The notes under the pieces were generated by a model that ran no database searches, had not been told where the DNA came from, and worked only from the letters and a program-made list of their open reading frames with translations. From positions 558,001-622,000 of the forward strand of contig NZ_BAAACF010000001.1 of assembly GCF_039521365.1 (NCBI RefSeq): a stretch of DNA of 64,000 nucleotides. Reading direction: 5' to 3'. Position 1 is the stretch's first letter. Each line of letters opens with the position of its first letter. The translations under genes and the position numbers were made by a program. Source of the stretch: Clostridium_AW malenominatum. GTDB lineage: Bacteria > Bacillota > Clostridia > Clostridiales > Clostridiaceae. This document shows, in pieces, positions 9,289-18,208 of the stretch.

Positions 9289-9311
9289 TCCTTAAAATAA
9301 GAAATATATAA

Positions 9312-9336
9312 AACGAACAAATGATTAATATTCGTT
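9312..9336. promoter_or_regulatory. Candidate PurR-type operator upstream of purL
   Basis: AACGAA (9312-9317) and TTCGTT (9331-9336) form a 6-bp inverted repeat 13 bp apart, with AT-rich flanks. A third CGAA-type core (ATTCG, 9372-9376) lies downstream. Bacillus PurR boxes carry a CGAA core in paired inverted arrangement, so this is a plausible purine operator. The spacing differs from the Bacillus standard, so confidence is limited. Confidence 0.4.
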
Positions 9337-9360
9337 ATAATATGAAATATATAGCTATAA

Positions 9361-9395
9361 ATAAAATAAATATTCGTAAAAACTATTTATTTTAT
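9361..9395. repeat. Perfect 12-bp inverted repeat at the purL promoter
   Basis: ATAAAATAAATA (9361-9372) is exactly complementary to 9384-9395, with an 11-nt loop. Its right arm overlaps the proposed -35 box and its left arm ends next to the third CGAA-type core. It could be an operator or a cruciform; it is too far upstream to be a terminator of the previous gene and lacks a T tract. Confidence 0.6.
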
Positions 9396-9414
9396 AGGTT
9401 TTTTATATTATAAT
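9386..9414 (+). promoter_or_regulatory. Probable promoter of the purine operon
   Basis: TTTATT (9386-9391) and TATAAT (9409-9414) are 17 bp apart, and the -10 is consensus. The purL GTG follows 33 bp later. No purine-riboswitch core is visible in this short leader. Confidence 0.5.
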
Positions 9415-9447
9415 CAAATTGAAGATATATTTTAGGGGTGATTTATA

Positions 9448-12400
9448 GTGAGTAACCATATAAGAACTCTCTTTGTAGAAAAAAAAGAAGGTTTTAATTT
9501 AGAAGGAGAACAACTATTACAAGACATAAGAGTAAATTTAAACATAGCAGAAGTAAAAAGTATAAGAATATTAAATCGTTACGACATGTCAGGAATGAAT
9601 AACGAAGAATATGAAGTAGCTAAGAATGTAGTTTTTTCTGAGAGAAATGTGGACAATGTTTATGAAGAGAAATTCTCTTTTTCAAAAGAAGATAAAATCT
9701 TTGCTGTAAGCTATCTGCCAGGACAGTTTGATCAAAGGGCTGACTCTGCAATTCAATGTGTGAATTTATTAATTGGTAAAGAAATAGAAATTTTAAGCTC
9801 AAAGGTTATTATTTTAAATGGCTCTATTAGTGAAGAAGAATTTGCAAAAATTAAAAGTTATTATATAAATGCTGTAGACTCTGGTGAAATATCTATTCAA
9901 AAGCCAAAGACGTTGACAATGCCATGTAATTATGTGGAAGATGTTAAAGTCTTAGAAAATTTTATAGAATATAAACAAGAAGAATTATCAAATCTAAAAG
10001 AAACAGAGAACTTTTCCATGACCATAGAAGATTTTAAATTTGTTCATAATTATTTTAAGAATGAAGAAAAAAGAAATCCTACTATAACTGAAATGAAGGT
10101 TATAGATACTTATTGGTCAGACCACTGTCGTCACACTACCTTTCATACAATTTTCAAAAATGTAAAAATAGAAGATGGATTTTATACAACATCTATAAAA
10201 GATACCTATAATTACGATGAGGACAAGCCTGCTTGTCTGATGGATTTAGCTACAAAAGGAATGAAAGAGCTAAGAAAAAGAGGCTTATTAGATGATCTAG
10301 ATCAATCAGAAGAAATAAATGCTTGTAGTATTAATATAAAAGTAGACGTGGATGGCGTGGAAGAAGATTGGCTTTTAATGTTTAAAAATGAAACTCATAA
10401 CCATCCAACAGAAATTGAGCCCTTTGGAGGAGCAGCAACTTGTATTGGTGGAGCCATAAGAGATCCTCTTTCAGGAAGAGCGTATGTTTATCAAGCCATG
10501 AGGGTTACAGGTAGTGGAAATCCAAAGATGAAGGTAGAGGACACCATTGAAGGAAAACTTCCTCAAAGGAAAATAACATTAGGTGCTGCTAGCGGATATT
10601 CTTCATACGGAAATCAAATAGGACTTGCTACAGGACAAGTGACAGAAATTTATCACGAAGGATATGTGGCAAAAAGAATGGAAGTTGGTGCAGTTATAGG
10701 GGCAGCGCCAAAGGAGAATGTGGTAAGAAAAGCGCCAATGAAAGGGGATTTAATTCTTTTACTTGGTGGAAAAACAGGAAGAGATGGATGTGGAGGAGCT
10801 ACAGGCTCTTCAAAGGAGCATACTGAAGAATCTATAAAGACTTGTAGTGCTGAAGTACAAAAGGGGAATGCTCCTATGGAGAGAAAAATTCAGAGATTAT
10901 TTAGAAATCCAGAGGTAAGTAAAATCATAAAAAAATGCAATGATTTTGGAGCTGGTGGTGTATCTGTAGCTATTGGAGAACTATGCGACGGGGTAGAAAT
11001 TAATTTAGATTTAGTTCCTAAAAAATATGAAGGATTAGATGGAACAGAGCTTGCTATATCTGAGTCCCAAGAAAGAATGGCAGTGGTTATAGAAAAAGAA
11101 AACCTTCAAAAGTTTTTATACTATGCCAATGAAGAAAATTTAGAGGCTACTGTAGTGGCAGAAGTTACCGATGATAACAGATTAAAAATGAGTTGGAGAG
11201 GAAACTATATAGTTGATTTAAGCAGGGATTTTTTAAACACCAATGGAGCGAGAGATTATGCTGATGTAAAAGTGACTTCACCAAAGAAAGAGAAAAATTT
11301 CTTTAATAATGTAACTAAAGAAAGAATTAGTGGAAACATTAAAGAAGATTGGATAAAGCTTTTAAGTGATCTAAATATATGCAGTCAAAGAGGATTGGTG
11401 GAAAGATTTGATTTTAGCATTGGAGGAGGAACGGTACTTGCTCCTCTAGGTGGTAAATATGGCAGAACTCCTATAGAAGGAATGGCGGCAAAAATTCCAC
11501 TAATAAAAGGAGAAACAAATACAGGCTCTATAATGACATTTGGATTCAATCCAAGGCTTTCAAGTTGGAGCCCTTATCATGGAGCTATGTATGCAGTAGT
11601 AGAATCCTTAACTAAAATTGTGTGCTTAGGAGGGGACTATAAAAAAGCAAGGCTAAGTTTTCAAGAGTATTTTGAAAGATTAAATAAAGAACCTGAAAAA
11701 TGGGGAAAACCTTTTGCGGCTCTACTTGGAGCGTTAAAAGCTCAAAGAGAATTTAACGTGGCTTCCATTGGAGGAAAGGATAGTATGTCAGGTACTTTTA
11801 AGGATATAGATGTACCACCAACTTTAATTTCCTTTGGTGTAACTACAGTGGATGTAAGAAAGGCACTGTCTCCAGAATTTAAAAAAGCAGGCAGTAAAGT
11901 AATTTGGTTGCCACATATTAGACTGGAAGATGAAACTGCAAACTTTAAATCCCTAATAAATAATTATGATAAGGTAAAGGATTTAATAGATAAGGGAGCA
12001 GTACTGGCAGCTTCAAGTATAAAATATGGTGGATTAGTAGAAGCTTTAAGTAAAATGAGCTTTGGAAATGAAATAGGTTTTAAATTTACATTAAATATCA
12101 GTGAAGAAGAGTTGTTTGCTCCAAGCTATGGAGGAATTCTTTTAGAAATAAAAGATGAATTTAATGCAGAGGATTTAGTGGTGATAGGAGAAACCATTGA
12201 AAATTTCCAAATTAAATTTAGAGATGTAAATATAGATTTAAAGGAAGTTTTAACTTCTTATGAAGAAACTCTAGAGAGTATATTCTCTACAAAAGCTAAG
12301 GAACCTAAAGGGGAGATAGAAGAAAAATTATATAAAGAGGGAATAAAGGTATCGCCGGTTATAAAAATAGCTAAGCCTAGAGTTTTCATCCCAGTATTTC

Positions 12401-13170
12401 CTGGTACAAACTGTGAATATGATTCTGCAAGAGCTTTTGAAAAAGCTGGAGGGGAAGTTTCTACATTAGTATTTAGAAATAAAAATTTAAAAGAAATAGA
12501 AGAATCAATTGAAGCTATGGTAAAACAGATACAAAAATCCAATATAATCATGATACCTGGAGGATTTAGCGCTGGGGATGAACCCGATGGTTCAGGAAAG
12601 TTCATTGTAGCAGTATTTAGAAATCCTAAAATTAAAGAAAGTGTAATGGAATTATTAAAGAATAGAGATGGATTAATGTTAGGAGTATGTAACGGCTTTC
12701 AGGCATTAATAAAGCTGGGGCTAGTACCTTATGGAGAAATAGTTGATATGGAAGAAAATTCTCCTACACTAACCTATAACAATATCGGAAGACATGTAGC
12801 TCAAACTGTAAGTACTAAGATTGTATCTAATCTTTCCCCTTGGTTTTCAAAGGTTAAGGTAGGGGATGTTCACACAATGGCCCTTTCTCATGGAGAAGGA
12901 AGATTTGTTGCTCCAGAGAAAATGATTAAAGAGCTTATTGAAAAGGGACAAGTAGCTACACAGTATGTAAATTTAAACAATAGTCCAAGTTATGATATAA
13001 AATTTAATCCAAACGGTTCTATGTATGCTGTGGAAGGATTAACTAGTCCAGACGGAAGAGTACTTGGGAAAATGGGTCACTCTGAAAGAAAAGGACAGGA
13101 TATTTTAAAAAATATCTGGGGTGATAAAGAACAATTTATATTTGAATCTGGTATAGAGTATTTTAAATAG
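9448..13170 (+). CDS. purL: Phosphoribosylformylglycinamidine synthase, single-chain
   Basis: This 1240-residue enzyme makes FGAM from FGAR, glutamine and ATP in the fourth step of de novo purine synthesis. It is the large fused form: an N-terminal PurS-like/linker part, two AIRS-type synthetase halves (motifs SDHCRHTTF and KNETHNHPTEIEPFGGAAT, then the second half near residues ~610-950) and a C-terminal class I glutamine amidotransferase (FPGTNCEYDSA, PGGFSAGDEPDG, nucleophile Cys1081 in GVCNGF). The GTG start has AGGGGTG 8 bp upstream. Length fits the fused family (~1200-1300). It is the first gene of the operon, 11 bp ahead of purE. This is the fused form rather than the PurS/PurL/PurQ complex of Bacillus. 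Confidence 0.96.
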   Translation: MSNHIRTLFVEKKEGFNLEGEQLLQDIRVNLNIAEVKSIRILNRYDMSGMNNEEYEVAKNVVFSERNVDNVYEEKFSFSKEDKIFAVSYLPGQFDQRADSAIQCVNLLIGKEIEILSSKVIILNGSISEEEFAKIKSYYINAVDSGEISIQKPKTLTMPCNYVEDVKVLENFIEYKQEELSNLKETENFSMTIEDFKFVHNYFKNEEKRNPTITEMKVIDTYWSDHCRHTTFHTIFKNVKIEDGFYTTSIKDTYNYDEDKPACLMDLATKGMKELRKRGLLDDLDQSEEINACSINIKVDVDGVEEDWLLMFKNETHNHPTEIEPFGGAATCIGGAIRDPLSGRAYVYQAMRVTGSGNPKMKVEDTIEGKLPQRKITLGAASGYSSYGNQIGLATGQVTEIYHEGYVAKRMEVGAVIGAAPKENVVRKAPMKGDLILLLGGKTGRDGCGGATGSSKEHTEESIKTCSAEVQKGNAPMERKIQRLFRNPEVSKIIKKCNDFGAGGVSVAIGELCDGVEINLDLVPKKYEGLDGTELAISESQERMAVVIEKENLQKFLYYANEENLEATVVAEVTDDNRLKMSWRGNYIVDLSRDFLNTNGARDYADVKVTSPKKEKNFFNNVTKERISGNIKEDWIKLLSDLNICSQRGLVERFDFSIGGGTVLAPLGGKYGRTPIEGMAAKIPLIKGETNTGSIMTFGFNPRLSSWSPYHGAMYAVVESLTKIVCLGGDYKKARLSFQEYFERLNKEPEKWGKPFAALLGALKAQREFNVASIGGKDSMSGTFKDIDVPPTLISFGVTTVDVRKALSPEFKKAGSKVIWLPHIRLEDETANFKSLINNYDKVKDLIDKGAVLAASSIKYGGLVEALSKMSFGNEIGFKFTLNISEEELFAPSYGGILLEIKDEFNAEDLVVIGETIENFQIKFRDVNIDLKEVLTSYEETLESIFSTKAKEPKGEIEEKLYKEGIKVSPVIKIAKPRVFIPVFPGTNCEYDSARAFEKAGGEVSTLVFRNKNLKEIEESIEAMVKQIQKSNIIMIPGGFSAGDEPDGSGKFIVAVFRNPKIKESVMELLKNRDGLMLGVCNGFQALIKLGLVPYGEIVDMEENSPTLTYNNIGRHVAQTVSTKIVSNLSPWFSKVKVGDVHTMALSHGEGRFVAPEKMIKELIEKGQVATQYVNLNNSPSYDIKFNPNGSMYAVEGLTSPDGRVLGKMGHSERKGQDILKNIWGDKEQFIFESGIEYFK

Positions 13171-13181
13171 GAGGTAGTAAT

Positions 13182-13661
13182 ATGAAGGTTGCAATTATTT
13201 TTGGAAGTAAATCAGATATAGAAAAAATGAAGGGGGCTGCTGATGCCTTAAAGGAATTTGGTGTAGAGTATACTGCTCACGTTCTTTCAGCTCATAGAGT
13301 ACCTGAAAAGTTAAGCGAAACTTTAAGTGAACTAGAAGTTAGTGGTGTGGAAGTAATTATTGCAGGAGCAGGTCTTGCAGCTCATTTACCAGGGGTAATA
13401 GCTTCTCAAACTATACTACCTGTAATTGGGGTACCAATAAAAGCTGCTTTAGATGGATTAGACTCACTTTTATCTATAGTACAAATGCCTAAATCCATAC
13501 CAGTAGCTACTGTGGCTATTGATAATAGCTATAATGCAGGAATGTTAGCAGTAGAAATATTAAGCATCAAATATGATGATTTAAGAGAAAAGTTAAAAGC
13601 TTATAGAGTCAACATGAAAGAAAAGTTTATAAAAGAAAATGGTCAAGGAGTTGAGATATAA
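13182..13661 (+). CDS. purE: N5-carboxyaminoimidazole ribonucleotide mutase
   Basis: The 159-residue class I PurE interconverts N5-CAIR and CAIR. The nucleotide-binding start GSKSDIEKMKGA is at residues ~9-20. The SAHRVPEKL segment carries the catalytic His region, and GAGLAAHLPGVIAS is the substrate loop. An AGGAGGT site lies ahead of the ATG. The TAA stop overlaps the purF ATG (TAATG), showing translational coupling. No purK (N5-CAIR synthetase) lies in the window, so that activity must be encoded elsewhere or bypassed by bicarbonate chemistry. Confidence 0.97.
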   Translation: MKVAIIFGSKSDIEKMKGAADALKEFGVEYTAHVLSAHRVPEKLSETLSELEVSGVEVIIAGAGLAAHLPGVIASQTILPVIGVPIKAALDGLDSLLSIVQMPKSIPVATVAIDNSYNAGMLAVEILSIKYDDLREKLKAYRVNMKEKFIKENGQGVEI

Positions 13662-15070
13662 TGATGTTCCTTGAAGATGATAAATTTAAAGATGAATGTG
13701 GAGTTTTTGGAATATATTCTAAGGATAATTTAGATGTGGCTACTATCACCTATTATGGCCTTTATGCTCTTCAGCATAGAGGTCAGGAAAGTGGTGGAAT
13801 AGCAGTTTCAGATATGAACACTATTAAAATTGAAAAAGGTATGGGATTGGTTAGTGAAATATTTGATGAAAATAAATTAAATAAATTAAAAGGAAACATT
13901 GCTATAGGTCATGTAAGGTATTCTACTACAGGGGCAAGTAATATTTTAAATGCACAACCCCTGTTAAGTGAGTTCAAATTAGGATCCCTTGCTATAGCCC
14001 ACAATGGAAATTTAGTTAATGCAGATATAATTAGGGACTTATTAGAAGATGGGGGATGTGTTTTTCAAACTGCTATAGACTCTGAAGTTGTTATTAATTT
14101 AATAGCTAGAGCATATAAAAAGGGAATTGAAAAAGCCTTATTAGATGCGGTGCAAGCTATTAAAGGATCTTATGCTATTGTGATTTTAACAGAAGATAAG
14201 TTAATAGGAATAAGAGATCCTTATGGAATTCGCCCATTATGTATAGGAAAAATTGGGGATAGTTATATATTATCTTCAGAAAGCTGTGCTTTAGATTCTA
14301 TCGGAGGAGAGTTTATAAGAGATGTAGAACCTGGAGAAATGGTGGTAATAGATGAAGATGGATTAAAATCTATTAAATATCACGAAAAAACCAATTGTAA
14401 AACTTGTGCCTTTGAATATATATATTTTGCAAGACCAGATACTACTATCGATGGTATAGATGTATATGAGTCAAGAATTAGTGCAGGGCATGAACTATTT
14501 AAGGAACATCCTGTTGATGCAGATATAGTAATAGGTGTACCTGATTCAGGGTTGGTTGCTGCCATGGGATTTTCTCAAGCATCAGGAATTCCCTATGGTG
14601 TTGGGTTTATAAAAAATAGATATGTGGGTAGAACATTTATTGCTCCCACTCAAGAAATGAGGGAAAAAGCCGTTACTGTAAAACTAAATGTATTAAAGGT
14701 AAATGTTCAAGGTAAGAGGGTAGTATTAGTAGATGACTCCATAGTTAGGGGAACTACTAGTAGAAAATTGATATATCTTTTAAAAAGAGCAGGGGCAAAG
14801 GAAGTACATTTTAGAATTGCTGCTCCAGTGGTAGAATATCCTTGTTACTTTGGAATAGATACACCACATAGAGATGGACTTATAGGAGCTAGGATGAGCG
14901 TAGAAGAAATAAAAAATGAGATAGGCTGTGATTCCTTAGGATATTTAAGCAAGGAAGGTTTATTAAATAGCTTAGGAAAAGAAAAGGGATTTTGTCTTGG
15001 ATGTTTCGATGGAATATATCCAGTATCGGTGCCTTTAGAAGTATCAAAAGACCATCTTGAAGAAAGGTAG
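13661..15070 (+). CDS. purF: Amidophosphoribosyltransferase
   Basis: This enzyme commits PRPP to purine synthesis by making phosphoribosylamine from PRPP and glutamine. The chain starts with a short propeptide. Cys13 in DECGVFGI should become the N-terminal nucleophile after cleavage, as in Bacillus PurF. The Ntn glutaminase (GHVRYSTTG, AHNGN) is followed by a phosphoribosyltransferase domain with VVLVDDSIVRGTTS. Cys residues at CKTCAFEY, EYPCYFG and CLGCFDG match the 4Fe-4S-binding, oxygen-sensitive PurF type. Two adjacent ATGs (13661, 13664) are possible; AAGGAG at 13645-13650 fits either. The 469-residue length is normal. Confidence 0.97.
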   Translation: MMFLEDDKFKDECGVFGIYSKDNLDVATITYYGLYALQHRGQESGGIAVSDMNTIKIEKGMGLVSEIFDENKLNKLKGNIAIGHVRYSTTGASNILNAQPLLSEFKLGSLAIAHNGNLVNADIIRDLLEDGGCVFQTAIDSEVVINLIARAYKKGIEKALLDAVQAIKGSYAIVILTEDKLIGIRDPYGIRPLCIGKIGDSYILSSESCALDSIGGEFIRDVEPGEMVVIDEDGLKSIKYHEKTNCKTCAFEYIYFARPDTTIDGIDVYESRISAGHELFKEHPVDADIVIGVPDSGLVAAMGFSQASGIPYGVGFIKNRYVGRTFIAPTQEMREKAVTVKLNVLKVNVQGKRVVLVDDSIVRGTTSRKLIYLLKRAGAKEVHFRIAAPVVEYPCYFGIDTPHRDGLIGARMSVEEIKNEIGCDSLGYLSKEGLLNSLGKEKGFCLGCFDGIYPVSVPLEVSKDHLEER

Positions 15071-15079
15071 GTATTAATT

Positions 15080-16087
15080 ATGAGTAGTATGTATAGTGAA
15101 AGTGGAGTAAATATTGAAGAAGGCTATAAATCAGTTTCTATATACAAAGAACATACTAAAAAAACCATGATTCCTGGTGTTTTAAATGGATTAGGAAGCT
15201 TTGCTTCTATGTTTAGATTAAAGGATTTTAAGGATTATAAAGACCCGATTTTAGTATCTGGTACTGATGGAGTAGGTACTAAGCTTGATTTAGCTTTTAG
15301 ATTAAATAAATATGACACTATTGGAATTGATGCCGTTGCCATGTGCGTTAATGATATATTATGCCATGGGGGTGAACCTATATTTTTTCTAGATTATTTA
15401 GCCTGTGGAAAGCTTAATGCAGAAGTGGCAGGAGAAATAGTAAAGGGAGTAACAGAAGGGTGCATTCAAGCCGGTTGCGCTTTAGTAGGTGGAGAAACTG
15501 CTGAAATGCCTGGTTTTTATAAAGAAGGAGAATACGATATAGCTGGTTTTGCTGTGGGAGTAGTAGAAAAAGAGGATGTAATTGATGGAAGTGAAATTAG
15601 AGAAGGGGACATTTTAATAGGGATAGAATCTTCCGGGGTACATTCCAATGGTTTTTCTTTAGTTAGAAAGTTAATTCCAGATTTAACTATTGATTTAAAT
15701 GGTAGACCTATAGGAGAAGTTTTACTAACTCCAACTAAGATATATGTAAAGCCTATAATAAAATTAATAAATAACTTTAAGATAAAGGGCATGGCTCACA
15801 TTACCGGCGGAGGGTTTTATGAAAATATTCCTAGAATGTTTAAAGGAAATTTTACAGCTATAATCCAAAAGGATAAATTACCTATTCCAGAAATCTTTAA
15901 GTATATACAAAGTCTAGGAGTACCAGAAAATGAAATGTTCAATACTTTCAATATGGGGACGGGTTTTGTTCTATGTGTAGAAGAGGATAGGGCTGATGAC
16001 ATTATAAACTTCTTAAGCGATGAAGGATTAAAGTCTTATAAAATAGGCCATGTTCAGGCTGGAGGAGAGGATGTATGTATAAAATAG
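15080..16087 (+). CDS. purM: Phosphoribosylformylglycinamidine cyclo-ligase (AIR synthetase)
   Basis: The 335-residue enzyme closes FGAM to AIR with ATP. Typical motifs are VSGTDGVGTKLDLA (residues ~68-81), AVAMCVNDILCHG with the metal/ATP region, ALVGGETAEMPG and GMAHITGGGFYENIPR. It lies 9 bp after purF. Its last 13 bases overlap the start of purN in another frame, indicating tight coupling. The ATG at 15080 follows GAAAGGTAGGT. Confidence 0.97.
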   Translation: MSSMYSESGVNIEEGYKSVSIYKEHTKKTMIPGVLNGLGSFASMFRLKDFKDYKDPILVSGTDGVGTKLDLAFRLNKYDTIGIDAVAMCVNDILCHGGEPIFFLDYLACGKLNAEVAGEIVKGVTEGCIQAGCALVGGETAEMPGFYKEGEYDIAGFAVGVVEKEDVIDGSEIREGDILIGIESSGVHSNGFSLVRKLIPDLTIDLNGRPIGEVLLTPTKIYVKPIIKLINNFKIKGMAHITGGGFYENIPRMFKGNFTAIIQKDKLPIPEIFKYIQSLGVPENEMFNTFNMGTGFVLCVEEDRADDIINFLSDEGLKSYKIGHVQAGGEDVCIK

Positions 16088-16683
16088 CAGTACTTGTATC
16101 AGGCAGCGGTAGTAATCTTCAGGCTTTAATAGACAATATAGAAAGTGGATTTTTAAATTGCAAAATACAGTGTGTTATTAGTGATAAACCAGGGGTTTTT
16201 GCTTTAGAGAGAGCTAAAAAGGCTGGTATAGATACTTATGTAGCTGATAAAAAAGAATACAAGGATGAATTAAGCGATAAGATATTAAGCTTAATAGATG
16301 GAAAAGTAGATTTAATTGTGCTAGCGGGATATTTATCTATATTAAAAGGAAAGATTATTGAACAGTTTAAAAACAGAGTAATTAATATACATCCTTCTTT
16401 AATACCATCCTTTATGGGCAATGGTATGTATGGATTAAAGGTTCATAAAGCTGCCATTGAATATGGAGTAAAGGTTACGGGGTGTACCGTTCATATTGTA
16501 GATGAAGGGACAGACACAGGACCTATAATTCTTCAAAGAACAGTGACTGTATTAGAGGGCGACAGTGAAGAAACTCTTCAAAAGAGAGTTTTAGAGGAAG
16601 AACACAAAGCTTTATCGGAAGCGGTTAAACTTTATATAGAGGGAAAAATTAAGGTTCAGGGAAGAAAAATATTTGTTATTTAG
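16075..16683 (+). CDS. purN: Phosphoribosylglycinamide formyltransferase
   Basis: PurN adds a formyl group from 10-formyl-tetrahydrofolate to GAR. The 202-residue product shows VLVSGSGSNLQAL (residues ~6-18), the catalytic NIHPSLIPSF (Asn/His) and a GCTVHIVDEGTDTGPII stretch with the catalytic Asp. The start lies inside the end of purM, with GGAGAGGA as binding site. A normal loop segment SFMGNGMYG replaces the common SFPGxHG, a known natural variant position. Confidence 0.96.
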   Translation: MYKIAVLVSGSGSNLQALIDNIESGFLNCKIQCVISDKPGVFALERAKKAGIDTYVADKKEYKDELSDKILSLIDGKVDLIVLAGYLSILKGKIIEQFKNRVINIHPSLIPSFMGNGMYGLKVHKAAIEYGVKVTGCTVHIVDEGTDTGPIILQRTVTVLEGDSEETLQKRVLEEEHKALSEAVKLYIEGKIKVQGRKIFVI

Positions 16684-16695
16684 TGGAGGTGCATT

Positions 16696-18195
16696 ATGAT
16701 AAAAAGAGCTTTGATAAGTGTTTATTATAAAGATGGAATATTAGAGCTTGGCAGTTTTCTACAGGAAAATAACGTGGAGATTATATCCACTGGAGGGACT
16801 TATAAATATTTAAAGGACAATGGAATAAAAGTAATAGACATAAGTGAAGTTACCAATTTCCCAGAGATGTTAGATGGAAGGGTAAAGACATTAAACCCAT
16901 ATATTCATGGGGGAATTCTTGCTATAAGAGATAATGTTAGCCATATGAAAACCATTGAGGAGCATAATATTACAACTATTGATATGGTAGTGGTAAATTT
17001 ATATCCCTTCTTTGAAAAGGTTAAAGAGGATATAAGCTTTGAAGAAAAAGTAGAGTTTATAGACATTGGTGGACCTACTATGCTTAGAAGTGCGGGGAAA
17101 AACTTTAGAGATGTAATAGTTTTATCGGATACTAAGGATTATTCAAAAATAATAGAGGAATTAAGAGAAAAGGGAGAAGTAAATTACGAAACTAGAAAAT
17201 ATTTAGCTGGCAAGGTATTTAATCTAACCTCTGCCTATGATGCAGCCATTAGTAATTTCATGTTAGAAGAAGAATATCCTGAGTACTTAAATTTATCTTA
17301 TAAAAAAGCTATGGATTTAAGATATGGAGAAAATGGTCATCAAACTGCATCTTATTATGTATCTACAGTAGAAGAGGGTGCTATGAAGGATTTTTGCCAG
17401 CTTAACGGAAAAGAACTATCCTATAACAATATTAAAGATATGGATATCGCTTGGAAGGTGGTAAATGAATTTGAAGAAGTAGCCTGCTGTGCGGTAAAAC
17501 ACAATACTCCTTGTGGTGTTGCTTTGGGAGAAAATGCTAGAGAAGCCTACCTGAAAGCTTTTGAGGGTGATCCTATATCCATATTTGGAGGAATAGTTTC
17601 CTTTAATAGGGAAGTGGATGAGGATACGGCAAAAGAATTATCAAAGATTTTTTTAGAAATAGTTATAGCACCTGGTTTTTCAGAGGAGGCATTAAAAGTA
17701 TTAAGTGAAAAGAAAAACTTAAGGGTGATTAAGTGTAACTATAAACCAAAGGATAAATATGAGCTTTCTAAAGTAGATGGTGGAATTTTAGTTCAAAGCG
17801 TGGATAACAAGCTTATAGAAGATATAAAGATAGTAACTGAAAAAGCTCCTACAAAAGAGGAGTTAAAAGATATGATTTTTGGTATGAAGGTTGTGAAGTA
17901 TGTAAAATCCAATGGCATAGTTGTAGTAGAAAAAGGGCAAACTCTTGGCATTGGTGGAGGACAAGTTAATAGGATTTGGGCAGCAAAAGAAGCTTTAGAA
18001 AGAGCAAAAGGAGGAGCAATTCTTGCCTCAGATGCATTCTTTCCTTTCAATGATGTAGTAGAAGAGGCCGCAAAATATGGAATTAAAGCTATTATACAAC
18101 CAGGAGGAGCTATTAAAGACAAGGATTCCATAGATGAATGCAATAAGCTAGGAATTGCCATGGTATTTACAGGAATAAGGCATTTTAAACATTAG
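16696..18195 (+). CDS. purH: Bifunctional AICAR transformylase/IMP cyclohydrolase
   Basis: PurH carries out the last two steps to IMP. The N-terminal IMP cyclohydrolase (MGS-like fold, residues ~1-195) shows STGGTYKYL and DGRVKTLNPYIHGGILA. The transformylase domain (~196-499) shows LRYGENGHQTA, KHNTPCGVA with the catalytic Lys-His pair, and the C-terminal ASDAFFPFNDVVEEA and QPGGAIKDKDSI. TGGAGGT lies 7 bp before the ATG. The 499-residue length is at the short end of the family (500-535) but no motif is missing. Confidence 0.97.
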   Translation: MIKRALISVYYKDGILELGSFLQENNVEIISTGGTYKYLKDNGIKVIDISEVTNFPEMLDGRVKTLNPYIHGGILAIRDNVSHMKTIEEHNITTIDMVVVNLYPFFEKVKEDISFEEKVEFIDIGGPTMLRSAGKNFRDVIVLSDTKDYSKIIEELREKGEVNYETRKYLAGKVFNLTSAYDAAISNFMLEEEYPEYLNLSYKKAMDLRYGENGHQTASYYVSTVEEGAMKDFCQLNGKELSYNNIKDMDIAWKVVNEFEEVACCAVKHNTPCGVALGENAREAYLKAFEGDPISIFGGIVSFNREVDEDTAKELSKIFLEIVIAPGFSEEALKVLSEKKNLRVIKCNYKPKDKYELSKVDGGILVQSVDNKLIEDIKIVTEKAPTKEELKDMIFGMKVVKYVKSNGIVVVEKGQTLGIGGGQVNRIWAAKEALERAKGGAILASDAFFPFNDVVEEAAKYGIKAIIQPGGAIKDKDSIDECNKLGIAMVFTGIRHFKH

Positions 18196-18208
18196 GAGGA
18201 ATTTGATA

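Noticed and set aside
9301..9447. Purine riboswitch before purL
   Set aside because: The aptamer core sequences and stems are not present in this leader.
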